Shown here piece by piece: positions 6,596-12,915 of a DNA stretch of 32,283 nucleotides. A model generated the notes under the pieces. That model was given only the letters and a program-made list of their open reading frames with translations, was not told the DNA's origin and did no database searches. The stretch is from a virus. Each line of letters starts with the position of its first letter. The stretch's first letter is position 1. The position numbers and the translations under genes were made by a program. The stretch covers positions 1 to 32,283 of the IMG/VR virus record IMGVR_UViG_3300025732_000164, one strand, 5' to 3'.

Positions 6596-7132
6596 ATGAG
6601 AGTGTACCTTGGTCCTTACAAGAGATACTGGGGCCCGTACCAGATCGCTGACCTGCTTCGGTACGTAGGAGTCTCGAGCGAGAGGTGCGATCAGATTGGC
6701 GAAGCGCTCGGTTCATACCCGCTCGTCGAGAAGATCTGCAACTGGGTATGTGAGAAGAGGGGTGCGAGAGTCGCGCGAGTCCGCATCGATGGGTACGACG
6801 TGTGGAACGTAGACACGACTATCGCAACGATAGCTCTCCCACTTCTCAGGAAGCTTCGCGAAGTAAAGCATGGGTCGCCGCACGTCGACGACAGTGATGT
6901 TCCAGAGAACCTGAGGTCGTCTTCCTCCGTCATGATAGAAGACGATCATACCGACTCGAACACTCACAATAGGTGGGACTGGGTCATCGGCGAGATGATC
7001 TGGGCCATGGCATTCAAGGTCGGCGAGGTCCCCGAGGCCAGAGACTATTCTGATAACTGGAGAGCTAACGAGGACCGCGCAGAGAACGGTTACAGACTTT
7101 TCGGTAAGTACTTCTCCGCCCTGTGGGACTGA
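6596..7132 (+). CDS. Conserved T4-like phage protein of unknown function
   Basis: This 178-residue protein has the pattern GPYKRYWGPYQIADLLRY, IDGYDVWNVDTTIA, KHGSPHVDDSDVPENL, NRWDWVIGEMIWA and ENGYRLFGKYFSALWD. From memory, this pattern is widespread among T4-like marine phages (the YDVW...KHGSP...DVP...RWDWVLDEMIWAF...GFRLFGKYY family), where it is annotated as hypothetical. It is acidic, Trp/Tyr-rich and has no membrane segment or recognised catalytic motif. ATG 6596 follows GAGG. It lies between a strong terminator and a late promoter; no sigma70 promoter is obvious directly upstream, so its expression source is unclear. Confidence 0.75.
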   Translation: MRVYLGPYKRYWGPYQIADLLRYVGVSSERCDQIGEALGSYPLVEKICNWVCEKRGARVARVRIDGYDVWNVDTTIATIALPLLRKLREVKHGSPHVDDSDVPENLRSSSSVMIEDDHTDSNTHNRWDWVIGEMIWAMAFKVGEVPEARDYSDNWRANEDRAENGYRLFGKYFSALWD

Positions 7133-7134
7133 GG

Positions 7135-7142
7135 CATAAATA
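7135..7142 (+). promoter_or_regulatory. Late promoter CATAAATA with adjacent anti-Shine-Dalgarno
   Basis: CATAAATA matches the T4 late consensus at 7 of 8 positions. ACTCCT (7142-7147), directly after the box and upstream of the expected start near 7148, is the exact complement of AGGAGT (7168-7173) in the next gene's ribosome site. Confidence 0.75.
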
Positions 7143-7175
7143 CTCCTGGACCAACCTATCGCTATGGAGGAGTGA

Positions 7176-8162
7176 GTGACTCTAGAACTCAACGTGTCGC
7201 CTGAAGTTCTTCGAAGCAGAAAGATCCTAGTGTGCACTCCCATGTACGGTGGGATGTGCGCCGGTCACTACGCTAAGTCCTGCTCCGACCTCAAGGCAGT
7301 GGGCATGCACTACGGAGTCGAGATCGACTTCTTCTACCTATTCAACGAGAGTCTGATCCCGCGAGCTCGAAACTACCTCGTGGACGAGTTCCTTCGCAAC
7401 AAGAAGTACACTCACCTAATGTTCGTCGACGCCGACATCGGCTTCGACCCGAGCGACGTCATCGCGCTCTCCATCATCGCCGACTCGTCCTCTGAGATGG
7501 ACATCGTGTGCGGCCCGTACCCAAAGAAGTGCATCTCCTGGGAGAAGATCAAGCGGGCCGTGGACAAGGGATTCGCCGACAAGGACGCGAACGTCCTCGA
7601 GAACTACGTCGGCGACTACGTCTTCAACCCAACGTCCGGGTCAGAGACTCTGCGTCTCGATGAGCCAGTCGAAGTACTCGAGGGCGGCACCGGCTTCATG
7701 ATGATCCCGCGTCGGACGCTCGAGCGCTTCTCCGAGGCGTACCCAGAGATAAACTACAGGCCCGACCACGTTCGCACCGAGCACTTCGACGGCTCGAGGA
7801 AGATCGGACAGTTCTTCCAGGCTGAGATCGACCGGTACAGTCCAGTCACCGTCTACGAGGCCGTGATCAAGCGCCTCATCGACGGCGAGCAGGTCGACGT
7901 CACCGAGGTCAAGAAGATGTACGAGGACGCTCAGAGAAAGATTCACGACTCGAGCGAGCGTTACCTCTCCGAGGACTACTGGTTCTGTCAGAAAGCCCGC
8001 GCCGCGGGTATGAAGGTGTGGCTCTGCCCCTGGATGAAGTTGCAGCACTTCGGAACTTACATGTTCGGAGGCAGCCTCATCGACCTAGCTCAGATCGGCG
8101 CGTCGGCCACCGCAGACCCAGCGTCTATCGGTAAGGCTAAGAAGCTGGCGAGTGGTCGTTGA
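7176..8162 (+). CDS. Glycosyltransferase-like protein (GT-A fold, GT2-like)
   Basis: This 328-residue protein has an N-terminal nucleotide-sugar-type domain. KILVCTPMYGG (16-26) is a typical first strand, RARNYLVDEFL (64-74) follows, and LMFVDADIGF (81-90) holds the DxD motif that binds metal and the sugar nucleotide. Later features are GGTGFMMIPRR (an acceptor-side loop) and SEDYWFCQKARAAGMKVWL, which matches the conserved ED-x-FC region of GT2 enzymes. Similar proteins occur in T4-like cyanophages. The target is unknown: virion protein, host surface or modified DNA are all possible. GTG 7176 follows GGAGGA at 7166-7171. The late promoter upstream implies late expression, favouring virion decoration. 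Confidence 0.75.
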   Translation: MTLELNVSPEVLRSRKILVCTPMYGGMCAGHYAKSCSDLKAVGMHYGVEIDFFYLFNESLIPRARNYLVDEFLRNKKYTHLMFVDADIGFDPSDVIALSIIADSSSEMDIVCGPYPKKCISWEKIKRAVDKGFADKDANVLENYVGDYVFNPTSGSETLRLDEPVEVLEGGTGFMMIPRRTLERFSEAYPEINYRPDHVRTEHFDGSRKIGQFFQAEIDRYSPVTVYEAVIKRLIDGEQVDVTEVKKMYEDAQRKIHDSSERYLSEDYWFCQKARAAGMKVWLCPWMKLQHFGTYMFGGSLIDLAQIGASATADPASIGKAKKLASGR

Positions 8163-8187
8163 CAATTCGCCCAGTGAGTGGTACATT
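8159..8187 (+). promoter_or_regulatory. Sigma70-type extended -10 promoter for the clamp operon
   Basis: TTGACA (8159-8164), a 17-base spacer ending in TGG, TACATT (8182-8187). The -35 box overlaps the stop of the glycosyltransferase gene. The expected start is near 8194. Confidence 0.85.
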
Positions 8188-8225
8188 ATCAGTATGGCGT
8201 GACAAACTAGGGAGATCCTATCATC

Positions 8226-8906
8226 ATGAGCGGCGTGAAGCTTTCAAAGGGGACGATCGACGTCCTAAAGAACTTCTCGGGGATCAACAGTCAGATCCTC
8301 GTGAAGAAGGGGTCTGTGCTTCGAACGATCTCTGCCCAGAAGACCATCATGGCCCAGGCGACCGTCGAGGACGAGTTCCCAGTTGACTTCGCCATCTACG
8401 ACCTACCGCAGCTCCTGTCGGCGATCGGTCTGTTCCAAGACCCGGACATCGAGTTCGGTGACCGAAGCCTGACGATCTCTGGCGCCAACGGCGTGAGCCT
8501 GCGGTACACGTACGCGTCTCCCGAGAACATCGCGGCTCCTCCCAGCAAGGACATCAAGCTCCCGTCTCAGGACCTAACGGCCGAAGTCACTCAGGCCCAG
8601 CTCGCTGCGGTCATCAAGGCGGCCGGCGTCCTGTCGATGCCGGAAGTCGCTATCGTCAGCGACGGCGACGACGTGTCTCTCGTGGCCGGCGACGCGAAGA
8701 ACAAGTCGTCCAACCAGTTCCTGCAGCCGATCTCTCACGGCCCCGTCTCGGCTAGGTTCACGATGATCTACAAGGTCGAGAACCTCCTGCGAGTGATGCC
8801 GGGCGACTACACGCTCAACGTATCGTCGAAGGGTCTGACGCACCTCAAGTCGAGCAGGCTTCAGTACTGGATCCCCACGGAGTCGTCGTCCAAGTACGGA
8901 GAGTGA
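8226..8906 (+). CDS. gp45: Sliding clamp (DNA polymerase accessory protein)
   Basis: This 226-residue protein is very close in length to T4 gp45 (228). Its position directly before gp44 and gp62 and its clamp-like sequence (KLSKGTIDVLKNFSGINSQI at the start, alternating strands, C-terminal GLTHLKSSRLQYWIPTESSS) identify it. It forms a trimeric ring that tethers gp43 to DNA; in T4 it also activates late transcription together with gp55 and gp33, which fits the TATAAATA promoters here. ATG 8226 follows AGGGAG with slightly long spacing. C-ending codons suggest strong expression. It is first gene of the gp45-44-62-regA-dps-like operon. Confidence 0.92.
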   Translation: MSGVKLSKGTIDVLKNFSGINSQILVKKGSVLRTISAQKTIMAQATVEDEFPVDFAIYDLPQLLSAIGLFQDPDIEFGDRSLTISGANGVSLRYTYASPENIAAPPSKDIKLPSQDLTAEVTQAQLAAVIKAAGVLSMPEVAIVSDGDDVSLVAGDAKNKSSNQFLQPISHGPVSARFTMIYKVENLLRVMPGDYTLNVSSKGLTHLKSSRLQYWIPTESSSKYGE

Positions 8907-8907
8907 C

Positions 8908-9852
8908 TTGACTAAGCAAGAGTACCTCTGGGTCGAGAAGTATCGCCCGAGGAAGATCGCTGACTGCGTTCTTCCCCAAGAGCTTCGCGACGCCTTTCAG
9001 AAGTTCGTCGACTCGGGTAGCGTCCCGAACATGCTCCTGTCTGGCTCATCCGGCGTAGGTAAGACTACCGTCGCTCGAGCCATGCTGGAGGAGCTCGGTG
9101 CAGACTACATCGTCATCAACGGGTCTCTGCGAGGAAACATCGACACTCTTCGCGTCGACATCCAAGCGTTCGCCAGCACGGTGTCGTTCACGAGCGGGAG
9201 GAAGTACGTCATCCTCGACGAGGCTGATTATCTGAACCCAAACTCGACTCAGCCAGCTCTGAGAAACTTCATGGAGGAGTATGCGAACAACTGCGGCTTC
9301 GTCATGACGTGCAACTTCAAGGCTAGGATCATCCAGCCTCTTCAGTCTCGGTGCAGCGTCGTCGACTTTGTGATCCCGCGAGAGCAGAAGGCGGCTCTAG
9401 CGTCTAAGTTCATGAAGCGCGCTCAGCAGATCCTAGAGGCCGAGGGAGTCGGAGAGGTCGACCCCAAGGTACTCGCCGCCCTCATATCGAAGCACTTTCC
9501 AGACTGGCGGCGAGTCATCAACGAGCTGCAGCGGTACTCGATCCACGGTAAGATCGACGCCGGCATGCTGGCGCAGGTCAAGAGCGAGGACCTGACTGAC
9601 CTAGTCAAGCTTCTTCGAGCTAAGGACTTCGTCGGCATGCGCCGGTGGGTCGGTCAGAACTCGACGATCGACACCACGACGATCTACCGTAAGCTCTACG
9701 ACTCAGCGAGCGAGTTCCTCAAGCCTCAGTCGGTACCGAGCCTGGTCCTCATCGTCGCTGACTACCAGTACAAGGCCGCGTTCGTCGCCGACCAGGAGGT
9801 CAACCTGGCCGCCTGCCTGACGTCGATCATGGCCGACTGCGAGTTCGAGTGA
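8908..9852 (+). CDS. gp44: Clamp-loader large subunit (AAA+ ATPase)
   Basis: This 314-residue protein is close to T4 gp44 (319). It has the N-terminal box WVEKYRPRKI (8-17), Walker A GSSGVGKT (46-53), a DEAD-box Walker B ILDEADYLN (102-110), and the SRC motif (147-149) typical of the RFC/gp44 family. With gp62 it uses ATP to open and load the gp45 ring. The start is a rare TTG at 8908, one base after the gp45 stop and placed after GGAGAG (8898-8903); this should tune its level below gp45. No better in-frame start is present. Its stop overlaps the gp62 start. Confidence 0.95.
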   Translation: MTKQEYLWVEKYRPRKIADCVLPQELRDAFQKFVDSGSVPNMLLSGSSGVGKTTVARAMLEELGADYIVINGSLRGNIDTLRVDIQAFASTVSFTSGRKYVILDEADYLNPNSTQPALRNFMEEYANNCGFVMTCNFKARIIQPLQSRCSVVDFVIPREQKAALASKFMKRAQQILEAEGVGEVDPKVLAALISKHFPDWRRVINELQRYSIHGKIDAGMLAQVKSEDLTDLVKLLRAKDFVGMRRWVGQNSTIDTTTIYRKLYDSASEFLKPQSVPSLVLIVADYQYKAAFVADQEVNLAACLTSIMADCEFE

Positions 9853-10280
9853 GTATCAACCCATTCGAGTTCGTAGACTCCGTCGGGTTCACTAAGAGGA
9901 ACCTGATCCGCGAGGCCGAGGACCCGGCGGCCGCAGAGCGCGAGTACAACCCGTTCATAGTGAACCGGGCGCTCTCGTACCACATCGACGCCATACACTA
10001 CGCGAACGAGATGAACTTCCACCGAGACCTGAGCGGGCTTCTCGCGGTCGACTTTCTTATAAATACTCTAAGAAAGCGGAAGCGGTTCGCTAAGTGGGCC
10101 AAGCCCGTGGTCGAAGACGACGTAGGTATAGTCATGGAGTACCACGGCTACAACCGCGCTCGAGCCACGGAAGCCCTGAGGCTGCTAACTTCCGAGCAGC
10201 TCGACTCCATGCGAGCGACTCTAGAGAGGGGTGGCCGTGACGGCAGGGATCGTCGACTCGATGGTGGAGGTGAGGCTTAA
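9849..10280 (+). CDS. gp62: Clamp-loader small subunit
   Basis: This 143-residue protein follows gp44 with a GTGA overlap (GTG 9849 and TGA 9850-9852), as expected for clamp-loader partners made in fixed ratio. Sequence features are NPFEFVDSV at the start, EYNPFIVNRALSYHIDAIHYANEMN (typical of cyanophage-type gp62), RKRKRFAKWAK, and a C-terminal ATEALRLLTSEQLDSMRATLE helix. It is shorter than T4 gp62 (187), as in other marine T4-like phages. A perfect TATAAATA lies inside the gene at 10058. The C-terminal 44 bases overlap the regA reading frame. Confidence 0.9.
   Translation: MSINPFEFVDSVGFTKRNLIREAEDPAAAEREYNPFIVNRALSYHIDAIHYANEMNFHRDLSGLLAVDFLINTLRKRKRFAKWAKPVVEDDVGIVMEYHGYNRARATEALRLLTSEQLDSMRATLERGGRDGRDRRLDGGGEA
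10058..10065 (+). promoter_or_regulatory. Perfect TATAAATA inside gp62 (possible late promoter)
   Basis: This is an 8/8 match to the T4 late consensus followed by CTC, as at other late sites here, but it lies within the gp62 coding sequence (encoding part of FLINTLR). It could give late transcripts of regA and the Dps-like gene, or be coincidental. Confidence 0.4.
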
Positions 10281-10644
10281 GTCTCCCGAGGACTTTCTAA
10301 AAGTCCGCGAGACTCTCACTCGCATCGGCGTAGCGTCCAAGAAGGACCGTAAGCTCTACCAGTCCTGTCACATACTTCACAAGCGCGGTCGGTACTTCAT
10401 CGTTCACTTCAAGGAGCTGTTCGCTCTCGACGGTAAGCCGACGGACTTCAGCGAAGACGACATCGGCCGCAGGAATACGATAACTAACCTACTGGGTGAG
10501 TGGGGCCTGGTCGACCTAGTCGACGACCGGTCTAAGAGTCCTACGGTCCCAGTGTCACAGATCAAGATACTGACTCACCGAGAGAAGGACGACTGGATCC
10601 TAGAATCTAAGTATCAGATCGGAAAGAAGCGAGGAGAGTACTGA
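10237..10644 (+). CDS. regA: Translational repressor RegA
   Basis: RegA binds ribosome-binding regions of early phage mRNAs, including clamp-operon messages in T4, and represses their translation. The core sequence MVEVRLKSPEDFLKVRETLTRIGVASKKDRKLYQSCHIL... (residues 9 onward) follows the T4 RegA pattern MIEINLKTPEDFLKIKETL closely, and GRYFIVHFKELFALDGK is also conserved. With GTG 10237, six bases after AGAGAGGG, the protein is 135 residues. ATG 10261 (127 residues) matches the T4 start better but has poorer ribosome-site spacing; GTG 10231 is too close to that site. Its stop overlaps the next ATG (TGATG). Confidence 0.92.
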   Translation: MTAGIVDSMVEVRLKSPEDFLKVRETLTRIGVASKKDRKLYQSCHILHKRGRYFIVHFKELFALDGKPTDFSEDDIGRRNTITNLLGEWGLVDLVDDRSKSPTVPVSQIKILTHREKDDWILESKYQIGKKRGEY

Positions 10645-11075
10645 TGTCAGCAGTCGACGCCATGAGGACGTACTTCGCGACTTCGTTCGCGTTCTACCTC
10701 AAGACGCACTACTTTCACTGGAACATCGAGGGCGAGAACTTTCCGCAGTATCACAAGCTCCTCGAGGAGATCTACACCGACGTGTACGGTGCAGTCGATC
10801 CCGCGGCAGAGTTCATTCGCACGCTTGGTCAGTACGCGCCAGGCTCGCTCAACCGATTCATCGAGCTCTCTCGAGTCCAGGACACTACGTCAGTCCCAGC
10901 GGCTAGAGACATGATGCAGCAGCTGCTGGCTGACAACTCGAAGGTCCTCGAGACGATCCGCGACGCGTACGACGCCGCTGAGTCCGAGGGCGAGCACGGT
11001 CTGTCGAACTTCCTCGCCGACCGCCAGGCAGCGCACAAGAAGTGGCAGTGGTTCCTGCAGTCGACGATCAAGTAG
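10644..11075 (+). CDS. Dps-like miniferritin
   Basis: This 143-residue protein is a ferritin-like four-helix-bundle member of the Dps family, which oxidises and stores iron in a 12-subunit shell and often protects DNA. The ferroxidase residues are all present with Dps spacing: H25 in HYFHWN, H37, D52 and E56, i.e. 12, 27 and 31 residues apart as in E. coli Dps. The lysine-rich N-terminal tail used by E. coli Dps to bind DNA is missing, so iron/peroxide detoxification is more certain than DNA binding. It overlaps regA by TGATG and is the last gene of the clamp operon. It may protect phage DNA or replication proteins from oxidative damage. Confidence 0.85.
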   Translation: MSAVDAMRTYFATSFAFYLKTHYFHWNIEGENFPQYHKLLEEIYTDVYGAVDPAAEFIRTLGQYAPGSLNRFIELSRVQDTTSVPAARDMMQQLLADNSKVLETIRDAYDAAESEGEHGLSNFLADRQAAHKKWQWFLQSTIK

Positions 11076-11078
11076 TCG

Positions 11079-11107
11079 TTGACATATGGGCCGTCGTGAA
11101 TTATATA
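11079..11107 (+). promoter_or_regulatory. Sigma70-type promoter for hsp20
   Basis: TTGACA (11079-11084), a 17-base spacer and TATATA (11102-11107) within TTATATATAG. Unlike the other seven promoters it has no TGN just before the -10. The expected start is near 11114. Confidence 0.75.
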
Positions 11108-11111
11108 TAGA

Positions 11112-11171
11112 GTAGGCGTCGCCTCCGGGGGCGCCTACCTGACCCTTGCTGAAAACAGGAGGAAAGCAGCA
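11112..11171 (+). promoter_or_regulatory. Candidate ROSE-like RNA thermometer in the hsp20 leader
   Basis: A GC-rich stem (GTAGGCG 11112-11118 with CGCCTAC 11132-11138) is followed by CCTTGCT (11144-11150). That segment can pair with the AGGAGG ribosome site (11157-11162) over a six-base loop, with G11148 bulged out and one U-G pair. This U-U/C-G-C-U versus AGGA arrangement with a bulged G is the hallmark of ROSE thermometers before small heat-shock genes. An alternative stem, TTGCTG 11146-11151 with CAGCAA 11167-11172, would instead cover the start codon. Either could make translation temperature-sensitive. Confidence 0.6.
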
Positions 11172-11636
11172 ATGTACGACAGCACTCTTCGTAAGATGTT
11201 CGACCAGTCCTTCGTCGGGTTCGACGAAGTCTTTGACCGCCTCAGCCGCTTCAGCGGTGACATGAAGAAGGCGATCCCCACCTACCCGCCCTACAACATT
11301 AAGAAGGTCGATGATAACCGGTACTGCATCGAGCTCGCGGTCGCTGGCTTCGGTAAGACCGACATCGACGTCGTGATCGAGGACGGGACTCTCACCATCA
11401 AGGGAGAGACTAAGTCTCAGCCTGAGAACCAGATGTACCTGTTCAAGGGCATCGCGGACCGAGCCTTCAAGCGCACGTTCAACGTGGCCGACACCATCGA
11501 GATCCGCAACGCGGAGCTCATCAACGGCATGCTTCGAGTCTGGCTCGAGAACATCATTCCGGACCACAAGAAGCCCCGCAAGGTCGACGTGACCGAGCCC
11601 GGCGAAGTGACCGGTAAGCAGCTGCTCAACGAGTAG
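11172..11636 (+). CDS. hsp20: Small heat-shock protein Hsp20 (alpha-crystallin family)
   Basis: This 154-residue protein is an IbpA-type small chaperone that holds unfolded proteins in the cytoplasm. The N-terminus (STLRKMFDQSFVGFDEVFDRL) is typical of bacterial IbpA. The alpha-crystallin domain spans about 38-135: PPYNIKKVDDNRYCIELAVAGF, VVIEDGTLTIKGET, and NGMLRVWLENIIP, a variant of the A-x-x-x-n-G-x-L signature. Hsp20 is a recurrent gene in T4-like cyanophages, where a role in virion assembly has been suspected. ATG 11172 follows AGGAGG (11157-11162) by nine bases. C-ending codons suggest high expression. It has its own promoter and a structured leader, and is followed by a hairpin. Confidence 0.93.
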   Translation: MYDSTLRKMFDQSFVGFDEVFDRLSRFSGDMKKAIPTYPPYNIKKVDDNRYCIELAVAGFGKTDIDVVIEDGTLTIKGETKSQPENQMYLFKGIADRAFKRTFNVADTIEIRNAELINGMLRVWLENIIPDHKKPRKVDVTEPGEVTGKQLLNE

Positions 11637-11659
11637 CCAGCCGCGGTGTTTGACTAACT

Positions 11660-11683
11660 GGAGGGGGCGCCTGCCCCCTCCTT
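11660..11683 (+). terminator. GC-rich hairpin after hsp20 (weak terminator or attenuator)
   Basis: GGAGGGGGC (11660-11668) pairs perfectly with GCCCCCTCC (11673-11681) over a four-base loop, followed by only two T. The 3' arm sequence CCTCCT (11677-11682) can alternatively pair with the AGGAGG ribosome site of the next gene (11690-11695), so two mutually exclusive folds exist. Confidence 0.65.
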
Positions 11684-11700
11684 CCAATCAGGAGGATCTT

Positions 11701-11835
11701 GTGCTTAGGGCTATTCTAGAATCTCTGACTCCGTCGCGAGTCAGTCGCCTCGTCTCTGTCTTCAGAGACGCTCACGTACCGTACTCAGTGAGGATGGACG
11801 CTTTCAGGAGCATCGAGCGACTTCGGTGGCAGTGA
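11701..11835 (+). CDS. 44-residue hypothetical basic protein
   Basis: A GTG at 11701 follows a strong CAGGAGGA ribosome site (11689-11696), and the frame runs to TGA 11833-11835. The peptide begins VLRAILESLTPSRVSRLVSV and is Arg-rich and probably helical, with no membrane segment. I do not recognise it. It sits between hsp20 and the lysis genes, so it would be read on hsp20 read-through RNA. The ribosome site can be covered by the 3' arm of the hairpin upstream. Confidence 0.6.
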   Translation: MLRAILESLTPSRVSRLVSVFRDAHVPYSVRMDAFRSIERLRWQ

Positions 11836-11837
11836 GT

Positions 11838-11873
11838 CTTCTCTATAAATAGGTGACAGTCACCTAGGAGGAG
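11838..11873 (+). promoter_or_regulatory. Ribosome-site-sequestering hairpin containing a late promoter
   Basis: The sequence TAGGTGACAGTCACCTA (11850-11866) is a perfect palindrome. Below it, CTTCTCT (11838-11844) pairs with GGAGGAG (11867-11873, two U-G pairs), which is the endolysin Shine-Dalgarno. The AUAAA of the promoter (11845-11849) bulges out. Read-through RNA from hsp20 would form this stem, while RNA starting at about 11857 lacks its 5' arm. T4 lysozyme gene e is controlled in just this way. The palindrome alone could instead be a DNA operator. Confidence 0.65.
11844..11851 (+). promoter_or_regulatory. Late promoter TATAAATA of the lysis genes
   Basis: A perfect T4 late consensus with the expected start near 11857. 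It lies in the 5' arm of a hairpin that would cover the endolysin ribosome site (see the next entry). Confidence 0.88.
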
Positions 11874-11879
11874 CCAGCC

Positions 11880-12494
11880 GTGATCACAGAGCAGCAGCTT
11901 AGAGAGTGCCTCCCTCTAGCAACAGACGAGGCAGTCTATAACTTTGCTCCTGCGATTGCGGCTGCCATGGAAGAGTTCGACATCAGCAACGCTGCACGCG
12001 CCGCCGGGTTCATAGCCCAGTGCGGACACGAGAGCGGCAACCTGAAGTACGTCAAGGAAAACTTAAACTACAGCGCCCAGGGCCTGGCCAAGACTTTCCC
12101 GAAGTACTTCAACGCGTCGAACGCCGAGGCGTACGGGCGCAAGCCCGAGGCGATCGCTAACCGAGTCTATGCCAACCGCATGGGCAACGGTCCAGAGGAG
12201 TCTGGAGACGGCTGGGCGTTCCGCGGTCGCGGACTGATCCAGCTGACGGGCCGGGACAACTACCGAAGGTGCGGAGAGGGGCTTGGAGTCGACCTCTTGT
12301 CTGACCCAACGTACCTAGAGACTCACGAGGGCGCGGCTCGGTCCGCAGCGTGGTTCTGGAAGTCTCACGGCCTCAACGAGGTCGCTGACAGGCACGACGT
12401 CCTCAAGATGACTAAGATCATCAATGGCGGCACGATCGGCCTCGAGGAGCGTAAGCACAACTTCGAGCATGCCCTGAGCGTTCTGAATGGCTGA
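11880..12494 (+). CDS. Endolysin, GH19 chitinase-like lysozyme
   Basis: This 204-residue enzyme belongs to glycoside hydrolase family 19, whose phage members cut peptidoglycan glycan strands. The catalytic region is FIAQCGHESGNLKYVKENLNYSA; E51 in HES is the likely acid, with E60 in the second conserved position. GDGWAFRGRGLIQLTGRDNY is the family's substrate-cleft signature, and AAWFWKSHGLNEVAD and TKIINGG follow as usual. There is no signal peptide or membrane segment, so it needs the holin to reach the cell wall. GTG 11880 follows AGGAGGAG. The late promoter and hairpin upstream should restrict translation to late transcripts. It overlaps the holin-like gene by eight bases. Confidence 0.9.
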   Translation: MITEQQLRECLPLATDEAVYNFAPAIAAAMEEFDISNAARAAGFIAQCGHESGNLKYVKENLNYSAQGLAKTFPKYFNASNAEAYGRKPEAIANRVYANRMGNGPEESGDGWAFRGRGLIQLTGRDNYRRCGEGLGVDLLSDPTYLETHEGAARSAAWFWKSHGLNEVADRHDVLKMTKIINGGTIGLEERKHNFEHALSVLNG

Positions 12495-12873
12495 GAAGAA
12501 GGAAGAGTCTTGGATCAATGCCAAGTGGCGGCCAGTCATGGGCTGGCTGTACATGGCCACGTGCGCGTTCGACTTCATCGTCGCTCCGATAGCGTGGGCC
12601 ATCCTGCAGGCCCTCCTCAAGCTGCCGGTTAAGCAGTGGGAGCCTCTGACTCTGCAAGGAGCCGGTCTCTACCACCTAGCCATGGGTGCTGTGCTCGGCG
12701 TCGCGGCATGGAGCCGAGGGCAGGAGAAGATGGCTGGAGTAGGCGGCTCTTCTCCGGGATTCGGATCGAGCCCGATGGGAGCGAGTCGACCACTGACTCC
12801 GTCCGCTAGGCCGATGACTCCCGCGAGGGACACCGACGAGGAGGATGCGGACAACTCTCCGCGCCGCAGGTAA
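12487..12873 (+). CDS. Holin-like membrane protein
   Basis: This 128-residue protein overlaps the endolysin stop. Hydrophobic segments lie at about 19-43 (WLYMATCAFDFIVAPIAWAI...) and 58-76 (GAGLYHLAMGAVLGVAAW), and the region resembles the three-TM phage/gene-transfer-agent holin family (NAKWRPVMGW at the start and TLQGAGLYHLAMGAVLG). The C-terminal 45 residues are polar and disordered (Gly/Ser/Pro-rich, then DTDEEDADNSPRRR), as expected for a cytoplasmic holin tail. Holins form inner-membrane holes that release the endolysin at a set time. No Shine-Dalgarno is seen, so translation is probably coupled to the endolysin. Confidence 0.8.
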   Translation: MAEKKEESWINAKWRPVMGWLYMATCAFDFIVAPIAWAILQALLKLPVKQWEPLTLQGAGLYHLAMGAVLGVAAWSRGQEKMAGVGGSSPGFGSSPMGASRPLTPSARPMTPARDTDEEDADNSPRRR

Positions 12874-12880
12874 CTATCAG

Positions 12881-12909
12881 TTGACATCTCGCTCTTGATA
12901 TGATAGAGT
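12881..12909 (+). promoter_or_regulatory. Sigma70-type extended -10 promoter for gp43
   Basis: TTGACA (12881-12886), a 17-base spacer ending in TGA, TAGAGT (12904-12909). The ATG of gp43 begins seven bases after the -10 box, at the usual transcription start position, so the mRNA would be leaderless. Confidence 0.8.
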
Positions 12910-12915
12910 TACACT

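Noticed and set aside
11850-11866. Palindrome as a repressor operator
   Set aside because: Possible, but its placement over the late start and its stacking onto the ribosome-site stem make an RNA switch the better explanation; kept only as an alternative.
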